Of a stretch of DNA of 15,170 nucleotides, positions 1 to 5,788 are shown in pieces; position 1 is the stretch's first letter; every line of letters starts with the position of its first letter. The DNA comes from Brevundimonas sp. (GTDB taxonomy: Bacteria > Pseudomonadota > Alphaproteobacteria > Caulobacterales > Caulobacteraceae). The stretch is taken from contig NZ_JAVHLH010000041.1 of assembly GCF_031082345.1 (NCBI RefSeq), positions 1 to 15,170 of the forward strand, in the 5' to 3' direction. The notes below the pieces were generated by a model that saw only the letters and a program-made list of their open reading frames with translations, ran no database searches and was not told where the DNA came from. The position numbers were made by a program, and so were the translations under genes.

Positions 1-17
1 TGTTCGGCGGCCGGCCC

Positions 18-32
18 TTCCGTCAGTCGGAA
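18..32 (-). terminator. Possible 3' hairpin of the first cold-shock gene
   Basis: A 5-bp stem (18-22 with 28-32) encloses a 5-nt loop just after the stop codon of the cold-shock gene at 34-246. There is no U-tract, so it may be a processing or stability hairpin rather than an intrinsic terminator. A GGCCGGCC palindrome follows closely at 9-16. The call rests on position and symmetry only. Confidence 0.3.
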
Positions 33-33
33 A

Positions 34-246
34 CTATTCGGCGGCCTTCAGGCGACCGGCCGATTCCTTGCCCGAACGCGAGTCGCGCTCGACTTCGTAG
101 GAAACTTTCTGGTTTTCGTTGAGCGAACCCAGGTCCGAGACCTCGACGGCCGAAGCGTGGACGAACACGTCCTTGCCGCCGTCATCGGGGGCGATGAAAC
201 CATAGCCCTTGGTGGAATTGTACCATTTAACAGTGCCGGTAGCCAT
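34..246 (-). CDS. Cold-shock protein, single CSD domain (copy 1)
   Basis: A 70-residue single cold-shock domain protein that should bind single-stranded RNA or DNA and act as an RNA chaperone in the cytoplasm. It starts MATGTVKW, carries the RNP1 motif KGYGFI at residues 13-18 and the RNP2 motif VFVH at about 27-30, and has the usual CspA-family length. The frame is open for another 56 codons upstream, but I chose the internal ATG because GGAGG sits 8 nt before it and homology begins there. The identical arrangement occurs at the paralogue at 1286-1498, with which it shares about 54 of 70 residues. Copy 1 differs around residues 36-43 (VSDLGSLN) and has Tyr rather than Phe at position 9. The 5' leader (247-372) matches that of the paralogue, so post-transcriptional control is likely. 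The family is certain; whether it is cold-induced is not shown by the sequence. Confidence 0.97.
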   Translation of the reverse strand: MATGTVKWYNSTKGYGFIAPDDGGKDVFVHASAVEVSDLGSLNENQKVSYEVERDSRSGKESAGRLKAAE

Positions 247-372
247 TTTCAGGACCTCCGCTAGCAGTTGACCGCCGGAAAGAGTCCGGGAGGCCTGTCG
301 GGTCTGAATGGGATCGGCTTTGGACCTCGGTGCGCGATGCAAAGGGACAGCAGCGTTTCGCAAGAGATCGAC
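247..372 (-). promoter_or_regulatory. Conserved 5' leader of cold-shock gene copy 1
   Basis: This untranslated region of about 126 nt resembles the leader of the second cold-shock gene (1499-1617). Shared blocks, read on the plus strand, are 244-260 (start codon through Shine-Dalgarno), 262-270, a 16-nt block at 293-308, and 353-372. Between them lies a hairpin: 275-279 pairs with 285-289, with loop AAGAG on the plus strand (CUCUU in the RNA). The paralogue keeps the hairpin with different stem bases. Known cold-shock genes of enterobacteria use structured leaders to control stability and translation, so a similar role here is an inference. No convincing -35/-10 pair was identified upstream. 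Confidence 0.65.
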
Positions 373-427
373 GGCGCCTGAGATGGGCCCTTTGCGCGGC
401 AATAGCAAGGGCATGGGTGGAATGAGC

Positions 428-459
428 CCCGGGACCGCCCGCGCAGGGGCGGCCCCGGG
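428..459 (-). terminator. Strong GC hairpin after the fasciclin gene
   Basis: The arms 428-440 and 447-459 form a 13-bp stem with a 6-nt loop, beginning 8 nt after the fasciclin stop codon. In the minus-strand RNA every position pairs (one G-U). In the plus-strand RNA the same position is an A-C mismatch, so the structure is better suited to minus-strand transcripts. There is no U-tract. It probably ends the fasciclin transcript or protects its 3' end and isolates the cold-shock gene downstream. Confidence 0.6.
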
Positions 460-467
460 ACGCGACG

Positions 468-1079
468 TCAGTTGGGCATGGAGACCGTGTCGGTCACGTG
501 GATCACGCCGTTGGACTGGAACACGTCGGCCTGGGTGACCGTGGCGGTTCCGCCCTTCTCGTCGGTCAGGATGACGGAGTCGCCGCGCAGCGAGGCGGTC
601 AGGGTTCCGCCTTCGACGGTGGTCAGGGCGGCGCTGCCGCCGCCGGCGTTGATCTGGGCGATCAGGTCGGCGGCCGCTACCTGCCCGGCGACCACATGAT
701 AGGTCAGGATCTTGGTCAGGGTCGCCTTGTTGGCGGGCTCGACCAGGCTTTCGACCGTGCCGGCCGGCAGTTTGGCGAAGGCGGCGTCGGTCGGGGCGAA
801 GACGGTGAACGGGCCCGGACCGGACAGGGTCCCGGCCAGGTCGGCGGCCGTCACAGCGGCGACGAGCGTGGTGTGATCGGCCGACTCCGAGGCGTTCTGG
901 ACGATGGTCCGGTCGGGATACATCGCCGCCCCGCCGACCATGACGGTCTCCTGGGCCGGGGTCGCGGCGGCTTCAGCGGCCTCCGGCGCGGGCGTTTCGG
1001 CGTTCGAGCAGGCGCTGGCGAAAACGGCGCAGGCGGCGACGCCGGCGGCGAGCAGGGTGCGGTTGGGGGTGAAGGTCAT
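468..1079 (-). CDS. Fasciclin (FAS1) domain lipoprotein
   Basis: A 203-residue envelope protein with one FAS1 domain. The N-terminus has a short basic region, a hydrophobic stretch, and a lipobox-like ASAC with Cys24 as the likely lipidated residue, followed by an Ala/Pro/Glu linker to about residue 45. The FAS1 domain spans about 66-203, with the H1-type motif [11 protein letters not shown] at 91-101, TYHVVAGQ at 127-133, and the H2-type end GVIHVTDTV at 191-199. Bacterial FAS1 proteins are small secreted or anchored proteins implicated in adhesion or cell-surface interactions; the ligand here is unknown. AGGAGA at 1087-1092 precedes the ATG by 7 nt and supports this start. The gene lies alone between two cold-shock paralogues and is bounded by hairpins on both sides, so it is probably monocistronic. 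The FAS1 family is clear and the lipoprotein call is fairly sure. Confidence 0.93.
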   Translation of the reverse strand: MTFTPNRTLLAAGVAACAVFASACSNAETPAPEAAEAAATPAQETVMVGGAAMYPDRTIVQNASESADHTTLVAAVTAADLAGTLSGPGPFTVFAPTDAAFAKLPAGTVESLVEPANKATLTKILTYHVVAGQVAAADLIAQINAGGGSAALTTVEGGTLTASLRGDSVILTDEKGGTATVTQADVFQSNGVIHVTDTVSMPN

Positions 1080-1221
1080 CTGTGTCTCTCCTGAGCGGCC
1101 GTCGATACGGCTCAGGGCCCAAGACGAAGGGGCGGGTCGGACGGATCACCTTTGCGGCTACTGGCCACACCCCGACATCCAGACAGGCGGTTCCTTCGTA
1201 AGGCGGCGCCCCGGACAGCAA

Positions 1222-1279
1222 AACGGCGGCGCAGCCGAGGCCGCGCCGCCGTTCGAAATCATGCGCCGGAGACCGGCGC
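1222..1279 (-). terminator. Terminator region of cold-shock gene copy 2
   Basis: Two hairpins follow the stop codon at 1286. The first met is 1263-1269 with 1273-1279 (7 bp, 3-nt loop). The second is 1222-1232 with 1243-1253, a perfect 11-bp stem whose minus-strand 3' side runs into GTTTTG, a short U-tract. The second is a plausible intrinsic terminator for the cold-shock gene and separates it from the fasciclin gene. Confidence 0.7.
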
Positions 1280-1285
1280 CTGAAC

Positions 1286-1498
1286 TCAGCCCTCGGTCTT
1301 CAGCTGGCCAGCGGATTCCTTGCCCGAACGCTTGTCGCGCTCGATTTCGTAGGAAACCTTCTGGTTTTCATCGAGGCCGCGCAGGCCCGCCTGTTCGACG
1401 GCCGAGATGTGGACGAACACGTCCTTGCCGCCGTCGTCAGGCTGGATGAAGCCGTAGCCCTTGGTGCCGTTGAACCATTTTACAGTGCCGGTAGCCAT
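1286..1498 (-). CDS. Cold-shock protein, single CSD domain (copy 2)
   Basis: A 70-residue cold-shock domain protein beginning [18 protein letters not shown], with RNP1 (KGYGFI, residues 13-18) and RNP2 (VFVH, about 27-30). Its expected role is nucleic-acid binding and RNA chaperoning in the cytoplasm. Phe9 is the residue most often seen in CspA-like proteins, so this copy is closer to the typical sequence than the 34-246 copy. GGAGG at 1507-1511 lies 8 nt before the ATG. The leader (1499-1617) matches that of copy 1, so promoter-proximal DNA was duplicated together with the coding sequence. A terminator pair follows. The two copies now flank the fasciclin gene. Family assignment is certain; division of labour between the copies cannot be judged from sequence. 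Confidence 0.97.
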   Translation of the reverse strand: MATGTVKWFNGTKGYGFIQPDDGGKDVFVHISAVEQAGLRGLDENQKVSYEIERDKRSGKESAGQLKTEG

Positions 1499-1617
1499 TT
1501 TCAGGACCTCCGTTAGCAGTTGGCTTCAGGGAAGAGCCCCTGGAGCCTGTCGGGTCTGAAAGGAGCGGCTAGACCTCAGTGCGAAAGCAGAGGGTGGCGT
1601 TTCGCAGAGAGATCGAC
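1499..1617 (-). promoter_or_regulatory. Conserved 5' leader of cold-shock gene copy 2
   Basis: The leader aligns over about 120 nt with the one at 247-372. Matching blocks on the plus strand are 1496-1512, 1514-1522, the 16-nt block 1545-1560, and 1597-1617. The stem here is 1527-1531 with 1538-1542 (CAGGG/CCCTG on the plus strand) around AAGAGC, while copy 1 has CCGGA/TCCGG around AAGAG. Several stem positions therefore changed on both sides with pairing kept. The hairpin starts 14 nt from the Shine-Dalgarno block in both copies. A regulatory role is inferred. Confidence 0.65.
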
Positions 1618-1662
1618 ACACAAGTTGTGGACGTTTCCGGCGGCGAAATCAAGGCTGTGGGA

Positions 1663-1893
1663 TCAGCCGGCCGCGTCTTCCGACGGCTGGCCGGCGGCCT
1701 GCTCGGCGGGCGGAACGTAGTGCGCCTGGCACAGCTTGCGCAGGGCGGCGCTCAGGGTCGGGCCGTACAGAGAGTCCTGGATGCGGTCGAAGCCCTCGGA
1801 CGAAAGGGCCTGCTTGATGTCGCTGACCGTGCGGCAACGGCCCTCCTGGGCGAGTTCATAGGCGCGTTCGAGAGTGGTGGGTCGATGAGTCAT
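1663..1893 (-). CDS. Small protein of unknown function, 76 residues
   Basis: I do not recognise a named family. The protein starts MTHRPTTLERAYELAQEG and reads as two short amphipathic helices: residues 8-18 and SDIKQALSSEG at about 24-34. These are followed by LYGPTLSAALRKLC at about 42-55 and a polar, probably disordered tail from about residue 60. The pattern of a short helix, SDI-helix and LRKLC helix could be a compact nucleic-acid or protein binding fold, but that is a guess. There is no signal peptide or membrane segment. Third positions are G/C-rich like the neighbours, which supports coding. It begins 38 nt after the porin stop codon and could be the last gene of the run that starts with the oxidoreductase at 2682-3608. 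No clear Shine-Dalgarno precedes the ATG, so the start is less certain than the frame. Confidence 0.7.
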   Translation of the reverse strand: MTHRPTTLERAYELAQEGRCRTVSDIKQALSSEGFDRIQDSLYGPTLSAALRKLCQAHYVPPAEQAAGQPSEDAAG

Positions 1894-1931
1894 AACCCAT
1901 AGGTAGGCACGATGAGGCGGGATTGCGAGCC

Positions 1932-2636
1932 TCAGAAGGCCAGACTGAGGCCCGCGACCAGGCTATCGGCGTATTGTTCGCCGGGAACGTCCGCATCCGT
2001 GCCGTACCAGCGCAGGTCGGCCTCGAGGCTGCGGGTCAGGGCGTAGGAAATTCCGGCGTCGTAGCCCGTGTAGTCGACGCTGGTTTCCTGTTCGCGGCGG
2101 CCGATCGCGGCGGAGGCGTAGAGCTTTTCGGTGAAGTCCCATCCCACCCGCGCCTCGACCCAGGTCCAGGCCTTCCCGGCGCCGATGGCGTCCGGCGAAT
2201 ACTGCAGGCGCAGACGGCCGCTGGCGGGGCCGATCGAGCGCTTCATGTCGGCGGTGACCTCCCAGGCGTCCTCGTCCGCGCCGGGGTCCGCGTCGACCTG
2301 GTATTTGTACGCCGCGCTGAAATCGAAATCGAAGCCGGCGAACTGGGGCCGGACCCCGGCCGTGGCCTCGAGCTCCAGCTCCGAGCCGGTCGAGCTCCTG
2401 ACCGTCTCGAAGGAGGGGGCGACGTAGTACAGGCCCGCGGCGCTGGTCCACTGGGCCTGTCCCCAGACGAACGGATCGCCGTCCGATTTGGAGGCGGCCT
2501 TGGAGCGGTTGTCCGTCGCGGCGCCGACGACGAAGGACCAGGAGCCGGACGGCGGCGCGGGATCCTGGGCTGCGGCGGCGGTGGCGCAGGCCAGCAGGGC
2601 GGTCGCGGCGGCGGCTGTGGTCAGGGTGCGGATCAT
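1932..2636 (-). CDS. TorF-family putative porin (Gcw_chp type), outer membrane
   Basis: A 234-residue predicted outer-membrane beta-barrel. A signal peptide covers residues 1 to about 23 (basic start, Ala/Leu core, AAAAQ cleavage region). The mature part begins with SWSFVVGAATDNRSKAASKSDGDP, the layout of the TorF/Gcw_chp family, in which an early strand is followed by a turn and an SxxDGDP-like motif. It continues with alternating aromatic strands and ends in LSLAF with a C-terminal Phe, as expected for barrel insertion. The substrate is unknown; family members are annotated only as putative porins. The gene starts 45 nt after the oxidoreductase stop at 2682, so the two are likely cotranscribed. 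The Shine-Dalgarno is weak. A 6-bp inverted repeat (TGAGGC/GCCTCA) overlaps the stop codon. The family call is moderately sure. Confidence 0.82.
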   Translation of the reverse strand: MIRTLTTAAAATALLACATAAAAQDPAPPSGSWSFVVGAATDNRSKAASKSDGDPFVWGQAQWTSAAGLYYVAPSFETVRSSTGSELELEATAGVRPQFAGFDFDFSAAYKYQVDADPGADEDAWEVTADMKRSIGPASGRLRLQYSPDAIGAGKAWTWVEARVGWDFTEKLYASAAIGRREQETSVDYTGYDAGISYALTRSLEADLRWYGTDADVPGEQYADSLVAGLSLAF

Positions 2637-2681
2637 CGGGGGTCGCTTCGAGTCTGGCCAAAGGCCCGGATGCGGGCCGGT

Positions 2682-3608
2682 CTAGAACCGCTTCTTGTCG
2701 AAAACGGCGCAGGCCTCCGCATATTCGTCCCGCAGCCGGCGAACAAGTTGCTCCGTCGGCAGAATGTCGTGCACCGCGCCGGCGCCCTGACCGGCCGACC
2801 AGACCGTCTTCCACGCCTTGGCTTCGTCAGCCATGTCGAGCTTGTGCTCGGGCAGGGTCTTGGGATCGATGCCGTTGGCGATCAGCGAGGGGGTCAGGAA
2901 ATTGGCCGGGATGCCCGAGACGGCGGGCGTGTAGGTGATGTCCGAGGCGCCGGCGTCGACGATCATCTGCTTGTACTCGGCCTGGGCCTGGCTCTCGGTC
3001 GTCGAGATGAAGCGGGTGCCCATATAGGCGAAGTCGGCGCCCATCATCGTGGCGGCGGCGACGTCGCGGCCGGTGGACAGGCAGCCGGACAGGATGATGG
3101 TTCCATCGAAGAAGCCGCGCACCTCCTCGACCAGGGCGAAGGGATTGACCACCCCGGCGTGACCGCCCGCGCCGTTGGCCACCAGGATCAGGCCGTCGAC
3201 GCCGGCCTGGGCCGCCTTGCGGGCGTGGCGGACGTTGGCGATGTCGTGGAAGACCACGCCGCCGTAGCCGTGCACCGCCTCGACCACATCGCGCACGGCG
3301 CCGAGCGAGGTGATGATCAGCGGCACCTTCTCCTCGACCGAGACCATCATGTCGGCCATCAGCCGCGGGTTGGTCGGGTGGACGATGTGGTTGACGCCGA
3401 AGGCGGCGGCGTCGGGGTTCAGCCGGCCCTTGATCTCCTGCAGCCAGTCCCGATAGCCCTCGGTGGTGCGCTGGTTCAGCGACGGGAAGGTGCCGATGAC
3501 GCCGTTGTTGCAGCACTCGACGACGAGGTCCGGCCCGGAGACCAGGAACATCGGCGCGGCGATGACCGGCAGCTTGAGGCCTTTTTGCAGCGAAGCCGGA
3601 ATGGTCAT
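2682..3608 (-). CDS. Nitronate monooxygenase-type FMN oxidoreductase
   Basis: A 308-residue TIM-barrel flavoprotein of the nitronate monooxygenase (2-nitropropane dioxygenase) family, which oxidises alkyl nitronates or acts as an NAD(P)H:quinone-type FMN reductase. Visible features are the N-terminal LPVIAAPMFLVSGPDLV strand-helix (13-29), the phosphate-binding GAGGHAG at 147-153 with the conserved His150, SGCLSTGRDV at 174-183, GADFAYMGTRF at 190-200, and a C-terminal WSAGQGAG at 270-277. No signal peptide is present, so it is cytoplasmic. GGGGAAA precedes the ATG. It is divergent from the GIY-YIG gene at 3762 and probably heads a transcript with the porin. The exact substrate cannot be assigned: many members of this family are not true nitronate oxidases. 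Confidence 0.92.
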   Translation of the reverse strand: MTIPASLQKGLKLPVIAAPMFLVSGPDLVVECCNNGVIGTFPSLNQRTTEGYRDWLQEIKGRLNPDAAAFGVNHIVHPTNPRLMADMMVSVEEKVPLIITSLGAVRDVVEAVHGYGGVVFHDIANVRHARKAAQAGVDGLILVANGAGGHAGVVNPFALVEEVRGFFDGTIILSGCLSTGRDVAAATMMGADFAYMGTRFISTTESQAQAEYKQMIVDAGASDITYTPAVSGIPANFLTPSLIANGIDPKTLPEHKLDMADEAKAWKTVWSAGQGAGAVHDILPTEQLVRRLRDEYAEACAVFDKKRF

Positions 3609-3635
3609 GGCGTTTCCCCGAGTTGTCTTTCGCTA

Positions 3636-3665
3636 CGGATAGCGGGCTGTCGCGGGGGAAGGCAA
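3636..3665 (-). promoter_or_regulatory. Possible promoter of the oxidoreductase gene
   Basis: On the minus strand, TTGCCT (3660-3665) and TATCCG (3636-3641, within GCTATCCG) are separated by 18 bp. The -10 side resembles the Caulobacter housekeeping pattern GCTAnAwC only in part. The start point would fall about 20 nt before the ATG at 3608. Assigned by eye. Confidence 0.35.
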
Positions 3666-3709
3666 ATGGTCAGACCCGCTTCCCGCGCAGGGGACGGGCG
3701 ACGCGCATA

Positions 3710-3749
3710 TTTACCCGGGTAAAAATAGCGGCTATATTACCCGGGTGAA
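3710..3749 (+). promoter_or_regulatory. Promoter with two palindromic operator sites
   Basis: A perfect 14-bp palindrome, TTTACCCGGGTAAA, occupies 3710-3723. A second near-copy, TTACCCGGGTGA, lies at 3737-3748 with one symmetry mismatch; the centres are 26 bp apart. A candidate -10 TATATT (3733-3738) and -35 TTTACC (3710-3715) have a 17-bp spacer. One site therefore covers the -35 and the other starts at the -10 and runs over the start point, the layout expected for a repressor. AAGGAG (3749-3754) and the ATG at 3762 follow at once. Dyads of this size are typical of TetR- or MarR-family dimers, but no such regulator gene is in the window. Confidence 0.7.
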
Positions 3750-3761
3750 AAGGAGACTCGC

Positions 3762-4100
3762 ATGACCCCGCAGGAGCGGAAGGCCGCCGTGGCGGCCTAC
3801 AAGGAGCGCAAGACCGTCGCCGGCGTGTTCGCGGTGATCTGCACGGCCACGGGCGAGGCCTGGGTCGGCAAGAGCCGCCATCTGGATACCGAGCAGAACG
3901 GACTCTGGTTCGCGCTTCGTCAGGGCAGTTCGCCGTTCCGCACCCTCCAGGCGGCGTGGAACGCGAACCCGGAGGCCGATTTCCGCTTCGAACAGCTGGA
4001 CCGGTTGCCCGAGGACGCCTCGCCCCTGCTGCGCGACATGGAGCTGAAGGAACGGGCCGGGCGCTGGATGGCGAGACTGGGAGCCCGCGCCCTCCAGTGA
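3762..4100 (+). CDS. Small GIY-YIG nuclease family protein, degenerate motif
   Basis: A 112-residue protein resembling the short standalone GIY-YIG proteins common in proteobacteria. The first motif strand is [19 protein letters not shown] (20-38): GVF at 21-23 replaces GIY and WVG at 34-36 replaces [23 protein letters not shown] at 48-67 and [12 protein letters not shown] at 74-85 are the parts best kept in this subfamily. A helix rich in Glu, Arg and Lys (87-106) ends the protein. Real GIY-YIG enzymes cut or nick DNA; with both tyrosines replaced, catalysis is uncertain. AAGGAG 7 nt before the ATG supports the start. It is first in a run with queF and lies under a promoter bearing two palindromes, so it is probably tightly regulated. 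Family likely, activity unknown. Confidence 0.82.
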   Translation: MTPQERKAAVAAYKERKTVAGVFAVICTATGEAWVGKSRHLDTEQNGLWFALRQGSSPFRTLQAAWNANPEADFRFEQLDRLPEDASPLLRDMELKERAGRWMARLGARALQ

Positions 4101-4191
4101 CGCGATCCGCCCTTTGAAAATCGGGCCGCATGGCCCTATGCCTCCGACACGCTCCTCCTCGCCGGCCACCAGGCCGCCCCAGGCTGAAATC

Positions 4192-4653
4192 ATGACCACG
4201 GACACCTCCGGCCTGCATCAGCTGGGCCAAATGACCGCCGCGCCGACCAGCCCGGAGACCGCCGTGCTGGAGCGGGTGCCGAATCCGCACGCGGGGACGC
4301 TGTATCTGACGCGGTTCACGGCGCCGGAGTTCACCAGCCTGTGCCCGGTGACGGGCCAGCCGGACTTCGCCCACATCGTCATCGACTATGCGCCGGGCGA
4401 CTGGCTGGTCGAGTCCAAGTCGCTGAAGCTGTACCTGACCAGTTTCCGCAACCACGGCGCCTTTCACGAGGACTGCACCGTGGCCATCGGCAAGCGTCTG
4501 GTCGATCTGCTGAAGCCGACCTGGCTGAGGATCGGCGGCTACTGGTATCCGCGCGGCGGCATCCCGATCGACGTCTTCTGGCAGACCGGAGCAGCCCCCG
4601 AGGGGCTGTGGCTGCCGGACCAGGGCGTGCCAACGTACCGCGGGCGGGGGTAA
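4192..4653 (+). CDS. queF: NADPH-dependent 7-cyano-7-deazaguanine reductase QueF
   Basis: A 153-residue type I (short, unimodular) QueF, which reduces the nitrile of preQ0 to the amine preQ1 in queuosine tRNA modification. The active-site region [12 protein letters not shown] has the nucleophile Cys51 and proton donor Asp58. The family motif ESKSLKLY is at 74-81, followed by [13 protein letters not shown] at 83-95 with His92 and Glu93 for substrate contact. The length equals typical short QueF proteins. The frame is open upstream to 4114, but I took the ATG at 4192 because homology and length fit; its Shine-Dalgarno is weak. The gene follows the GIY-YIG gene by 91 nt and precedes the DUF817 gene by 71 nt on the same strand. 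No preQ1 riboswitch fold was seen in the gap. Confidence 0.97.
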   Translation: MTTDTSGLHQLGQMTAAPTSPETAVLERVPNPHAGTLYLTRFTAPEFTSLCPVTGQPDFAHIVIDYAPGDWLVESKSLKLYLTSFRNHGAFHEDCTVAIGKRLVDLLKPTWLRIGGYWYPRGGIPIDVFWQTGAAPEGLWLPDQGVPTYRGRG

Positions 4654-4724
4654 ATTCACCGCGCCGCGGGAATTCCTCAGATTCTGCTCATGCCTGAGCC
4701 GCGGGCGGCGGCCAGGCTGATCCC

Positions 4725-5588
4725 ATGACCGAACCGCGCCGTCTCCCGCTCGAAACCTGGGGTCGCCATTGGCTGCTCCGGCTGCAGACCTGGGCCGGCC
4801 GACGGGCGTGGAGCCGGTACGGGTTCGAATTCCTGATGTTCGGGATCAAGCAGGGCTGGGCCTGTTTGTTCGGCGGGGCGATGCTGGCGCTGCTGATCGC
4901 GACGAAGCTGTGGTGGCCCGAGGCGGCGCCGATCTCGCGCTATGACTTTCTCGTGCTGGCGGCGGTGGCGATCCAGGCGGCGATGCTGGCGCTGAAGCTG
5001 GAGAGCTGGGAGGAGGCGAGGGTGATCCTCGTCTTCCACGTCGTCGGCACCGTCATGGAGCTGTTCAAGACCTCAGCGGGGTCGTGGATCTATCCGGAGG
5101 ACAGCCTGCTGCGGATCGGGGCCGTGCCGCTGTTCTCGGGCTTCATGTATGCGGCGGTGGGCAGCTATATCGCGCGGGTCTGGCGCATCTTCGACATCCG
5201 TTTTCGCCACTATCCGCCGCTGTGGACGACCTGGGCGCTGGCGGCGGCGATCTACGTCAACTTCTTCGCCCACCACTGGCTGCCGGACGTGCGACTGGGG
5301 CTGTTCGCCCTGACGGCGGTGCTGTTCGGGCGAGGCTGGTTCTATTTCACCCCGGACCGGCGGCGGCGGTCGATGCCGTTCCTGCTCGGCTTCTTCCTCG
5401 TGGCCCTGTTCATCTGGTTCGCGGAGAACCTTGGCACCTGGGCGCAGGCCTGGGCCTATCCGGGACAGGAGGACGGCTGGGAGCCGGTGTCTCTGACCAA
5501 GCTGGGCAGCTGGTTCCTGCTGATGATGATCAGCGTGGTGCTGGTGTCGCTGGTGCACCGGCCGGAGGAGGAGCCGCAAGCTCGATAG
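4725..5588 (+). CDS. DUF817 family integral membrane protein
   Basis: A 287-residue inner-membrane protein with about eight hydrophobic segments, near residues 40-62, 73-92, 100-116, 131-151, 166-184, 190-208, 217-240 and 260-280. Conserved-looking loops carry GFEFLMFGIKQGWACLFGG (33-51), ELFKTSAGSWIYPE (112-125) and PLFSGFMYAAVGSYIARVWR (about 135-154), which identify the DUF817 family. No biochemical function is known to me for it. The many Trp, His and Glu residues at membrane edges suggest a bound ligand or cofactor, but this is speculation. It lies 71 nt after queF and is followed by the palindromic element at 5590-5760, which starts 1 nt past its stop codon and may serve as its transcript end. 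Confidence 0.9.
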   Translation: MTEPRRLPLETWGRHWLLRLQTWAGRRAWSRYGFEFLMFGIKQGWACLFGGAMLALLIATKLWWPEAAPISRYDFLVLAAVAIQAAMLALKLESWEEARVILVFHVVGTVMELFKTSAGSWIYPEDSLLRIGAVPLFSGFMYAAVGSYIARVWRIFDIRFRHYPPLWTTWALAAAIYVNFFAHHWLPDVRLGLFALTAVLFGRGWFYFTPDRRRRSMPFLLGFFLVALFIWFAENLGTWAQAWAYPGQEDGWEPVSLTKLGSWFLLMMISVVLVSLVHRPEEEPQAR

Positions 5589-5589
5589 T

Positions 5590-5760
5590 TTTCGTCATCC
5601 TCCGGCGAGCGCAGCGAGACCGGGGGACCCAGCGGCGCCGAAGGCGAACTGTTCAGGCAGGCTGTTTCGCATAGCGGCGCTCCCGACAGCTTCGCGCTCG
5701 CGCGCGCCGCTGGGTCCCCCGGTCTGCGCCGCTAAAGCGGCTTGCCGGAGGATGACGAAA
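5590..5760. repeat. 171-bp palindromic intergenic element with nested inverted repeats
   Basis: The outer arms 5590-5606 and 5744-5760 are perfect 17-bp inverted repeats (TTTCGTCATCCTCCGGC and its complement). Inside them, 5618-5638 and 5704-5724 form a second perfect 21-bp pair. The core 5639-5703 is mostly unpaired. The element fills nearly all of the gap between the DUF817 gene and the FAD oxidoreductase gene. It has the look of a REP/BIME-like or MITE-like intergenic repeat. No coding capacity, target-site duplication or second copy was seen in the window. It could also fold as a long terminator or RNA-processing structure. Confidence 0.8.
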
Positions 5761-5788
5761 GCTTAGAGGGGGAAGTGAGGGAGCTTTC

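Noticed and set aside
247..414. 56-codon N-terminal extension of the first cold-shock protein
   Set aside because: The region matches the leader of the second cold-shock gene at nucleotide level, the homology to the family starts at the internal ATG, and that ATG has GGAGG at the right distance.
1160..1194. GGAAC motif on the minus strand as a stress-sigma (EcfG-type) promoter for the fasciclin gene
   Set aside because: No CGTT-like -10 element is found 16-18 nt downstream, so the match is only half a promoter.
1923..3722. Long plus-strand open frame of about 600 codons across the porin and oxidoreductase genes
   Set aside because: It is antisense to two clear genes, has an Arg/Gly/Ala/Val-rich low-complexity translation and no recognisable domain. 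Such shadow frames are expected in GC-rich DNA.
4101..4191. preQ1 riboswitch ahead of queF
   Set aside because: The gap lacks the short stem plus A-rich tail of preQ1-I and any recognisable larger aptamer; it also contains open coding frame.
4654..4724. Terminator hairpin between queF and the DUF817 gene
   Set aside because: Only a 5-bp CTCAG/CTGAG stem with a long loop and no U-tract; too weak to separate the two genes.
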